Source of the DNA: Streptomyces hawaiiensis
Lineage (GTDB): Bacteria; Actinomycetota; Actinomycetes; Streptomycetales; Streptomycetaceae
NCBI RefSeq assembly: GCF_004803895.1
Contig: NZ_CP021978.1
Coordinates: 8,680,001-8,744,000 of the forward strand
Direction of reading: 5' to 3'
Length of the DNA stretch: 64,000 bases
This document shows, piece by piece, positions 62,901 to 64,000 of this stretch. The first letter of the stretch is position 1. Each line of letters begins with the position of its first letter. Position numbers and translations under genes: made by a program. The notes under the pieces were generated by a model. It ran no database searches and was not told where the DNA came from. It saw only the letters and a program-made list of their open reading frames with translations.

Positions 62901-63241
62901 CGTCTGAAGGTCCCGCGCAGTGGGGTCACACCGGGCTGAGCCGCGCGAGTTGCTGGTTCCGGCGCGGCTCAACCGGGGGCGGCGGTTGCCGTCCGGTAGG
63001 ACGGGACGTGCGGGGCGACCCGGCGCCGTCCGTGGTGAGCCCACGACCCGGTGCAGCGGCGATGGGGAGTGCTCCGCCGGGACCCGCAAGTCCGCCGCCC
63101 CGGTGGCGGACCTGGCGATACGCCCTCAAGAGTCCCCGTCACCCCAGGTCAGCGGCGCGGGGCCGGGTGGGGAGACTGGCGTAACAAACACGCAATTGCG
63201 GCCATCGGCCGACGTAACAAGCACTCCACAGCATTCCGGCC
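62901..63241. promoter_or_regulatory. Upstream region of the GntR gene with direct repeats
   Basis: About 340 bp without a supported gene. Two direct repeats, CGTAACAAACAC (63180-63191) and CGTAACAAGCAC (63213-63224), are 33 bp apart, about three helical turns, and lie 18-60 bp before the GntR start. They are candidate autoregulatory sites. Confidence 0.5.
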
Positions 63242-64000
63242 ATGACAGGGACCAGCACTGGCAGCAGAACGACCGGAAGCCGTGTCGCACCCGTGCGGCG
63301 CATCCGGGACGTGCTGCGCACCCGCATCCTCGCGGGTGTCTACGGAACCCGGTCGCTGCCCTCCGAGACCGATCTTTCCGCGGAGTTCCGGGCGAGTCGC
63401 AACATCGTGCGGGACGTCCTCGCACTGCTGCGCAAGGAGGGTCTGGTCGACCGCATCCCGGGGGTCGGCACCTTCGTGGTCTCGGGCAAGGCCGTACAGG
63501 GTCTCGACCGGCTGCGCGGGCTCGCGGAGAGCTTCGACACGGGCTGCGACCGGGTGGTCAACCAGGTCCTGCTCGCGGACTCCGTCCCCGCCACACCCAC
63601 GGTGGCCGAGCGGCTGTCGCTCGATCCCGGCACCGAAGTGATCGCCCTGGAGCGGGTGCGGCTCCTCGACGGGCTGCCGCTGTCCCTCGACGCCAGCTAC
63701 CTGCCGGCGGACGTCGGGCGGCCCTTGCTGGAGATGGACCTGGCCCGCCATGACGTTTTCGGACTGATCGAAGGCGAACTGGGCCTGCCGCTGGGTGCCG
63801 CGGTGCTGTCCATCGAGGCGATCGCCGCCGACCGGACGGTCGCCGACCTTCTCCGGGTGCCCGACGGATTTCCCCTGCTGTTCCTCGAACGGCTGACGTA
63901 CACCGAAGCGGGCCGGCCCATCGACCTGGAGTTCGTCCGCTTCCGCGGGGACCGGACGTCGCTGGCGGGCCGGCTCCACCGCACCCCTGACCAGCTGTAC
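63242..64000 (+). CDS. GntR/HutC-family (UTRA) regulator, partial at window end
   Basis: The frame is open from the ATG at 63242 to the window end (253 codons). The GntR winged helix is at residues about 15-80 (RIRDVLRTRILAGVYGTRSL, PSETDLSAEFRASRNIVRDV, LRKEGLVDRIPGVGTFVV). A UTRA ligand-binding domain follows (about 95-250: DPGTEVIALERVRLLDGLPL, SLDASYLPADVGRPLLEMDL, FPLLFLERLTYTEAGRPIDL, EFVRFRGDR). It is nearly complete. HutC-type proteins sense sugars, histidine derivatives or fatty acids; the ligand is not evident here. Confidence 0.92.
   Translation, partial: MTGTSTGSRTTGSRVAPVRRIRDVLRTRILAGVYGTRSLPSETDLSAEFRASRNIVRDVLALLRKEGLVDRIPGVGTFVVSGKAVQGLDRLRGLAESFDTGCDRVVNQVLLADSVPATPTVAERLSLDPGTEVIALERVRLLDGLPLSLDASYLPADVGRPLLEMDLARHDVFGLIEGELGLPLGAAVLSIEAIAADRTVADLLRVPDGFPLLFLERLTYTEAGRPIDLEFVRFRGDRTSLAGRLHRTPDQLY

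Overview
The window is high-GC actinobacterial DNA, most likely Streptomyces: GC-rich third codon positions, GTG and TTG starts, Tat and lipoprotein signals, a 561-aa RNase J of the streptomycete type, many one-component regulators (MerR, LysR, LacI, HxlR, GntR, MarR, PaaX), plant-polysaccharide hydrolases and many insertion-sequence relics. The density of decayed genes and IS fragments looks like a chromosome arm, not the conserved core. There are no rRNA genes, and I saw no tRNA genes or CRISPR array.

0-9.1 kb: RNase J with a spermidine-synthase-like protein, a DedA membrane protein, an FAD monooxygenase, a DinB-fold protein, a glyoxalase-fold protein, two IS relics and a TIGR00027-type methyltransferase. 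9.1-19.5 kb: MerR/TipAS regulator, serine hydrolase preceded by a long palindrome, a decayed ISL3 transposase, a truncated XRE regulator, a secreted GH5 endoglucanase, a recently broken esterase downstream of a CebR-like box, decayed paaX and maoC, then a divergent HxlR regulator/carotenoid-isomerase-like oxidoreductase pair.

19.8-27.4 kb: a SpoIIE-type phosphatase and a cell-wall-directed group: two or three small secreted SH3-like proteins, a 734-aa three-module peptidoglycan hydrolase without signal peptide, and a Tat-exported M15-like peptidase that lacks one expected zinc ligand. A small MerR-like regulator follows, with a perfect leader hairpin and an unusual cluster of GCAGT motifs upstream.

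27.5-40.4 kb: sigma-factor relic, aldehyde dehydrogenase, and a coherent sugar-use locus. A LacI regulator and a secreted sialidase/GH93-like hydrolase with ricin-type domains lie on the minus strand. They diverge from an ABC importer (binding lipoprotein plus two permeases) and an intracellular GH42 beta-galactosidase. Tandem palindromes in the divergent promoter are probable LacI operators. The likely logic is extracellular trimming of a galactose/arabinose-containing polymer, import of oligosaccharides and cytoplasmic hydrolysis.

40.4-60.7 kb: a gene graveyard with islands of intact genes (methyltransferase, two GNATs, an MFS exporter, a small secreted protein, a complete IS5-family element, a PPOX protein, membrane proteins) among truncated or frameshifted LysR, VOC, IS5, IS110, DUF6207, XRE/MmyB, crystallin-J1-like, MarR, APH, PCuAC, tyrosine recombinase and GH32 genes. 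60.8-64.0 kb: a divergent YeiH-type exporter/LysR pair and a GntR/UTRA regulator running off the end. Frameshift calls come from reading frame and family expectation only, so some could be sequencing errors.
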